From positions 1 to 8,639 of the forward strand of contig JAVBMD010000010.1 in assembly GCA_031552825.1 (NCBI GenBank): 8,639 bases of DNA, read 5' to 3'. The translations under genes were made by a program, and so were the position numbers. A model generated the notes under the pieces. That model had not been told where the DNA came from and did not search any database. It saw only the letters and a program-made list of their open reading frames with translations. How positions within the stretch are numbered: the first letter of the stretch is position 1; every line of letters starts with the position of its first letter. This document shows, piece after piece, positions 8,633 to 8,639 of this stretch. The DNA is from WQXF01 sp031552825 (lineage in GTDB: Bacteria; Bacillota; Clostridia; Christensenellales; Aristaeellaceae).

Positions 8633-8639
8633 GGAGCTA

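Overview
The window looks like a chromosomal segment of a high-G+C member of the Clostridia (Firmicutes). The evidence is a nadD-yqeK-rsfS cluster, which is typical of Firmicutes, a Gram-positive-type LexA operator, strong AGGAGG-like ribosome binding sites, and a secreted protein with a Cys/His module and a Thr/Pro/Glu/Lys tail of a kind I associate with gut Clostridia. The exact genus cannot be read from this sequence.

Layout, left to right. Positions 1-126 hold a non-coding repeat with 12-bp terminal inverted repeats, followed at once by a terminator-like hairpin. Positions 167-1745 hold three minus-strand genes read nadD -> yqeK -> rsfS: NAD synthesis, Ap4A hydrolysis and ribosome silencing. 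nadD and yqeK overlap by 4 bases, and the group has its own candidate promoter with a perfect TATAAT. Positions 1849-7259 hold a second minus-strand group read GNAT acetyltransferase -> uvrB -> uvrA. Its promoter (TTCACA, 17 bp, TATACT) has its -35 box overlapped by a near-consensus LexA box, so this nucleotide excision repair operon is very probably SOS-controlled and the acetyltransferase appears to be induced with it. Positions 7260-7437 form a divergent AT-rich control region. Positions 7438-8442 encode, on the plus strand, a secreted protein of unknown function with a 12-residue Cys/His module and a repetitive tail. It ends at a perfect 19-bp stem terminator (8456-8497).

A second copy of the repeat (8508-8632) follows that terminator. 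It has the same orientation as the first copy and differs by a single-base indel over about 125 bp. Both copies lie in intergenic DNA beside a terminator-like hairpin, and copy 2 is bracketed by an inverted 8-mer taken from the terminator stem. This element is the least explained item in the window: it could be a small non-autonomous mobile element or a structured RNA attached to gene ends. No transposase, CRISPR array, tRNA or rRNA was seen.
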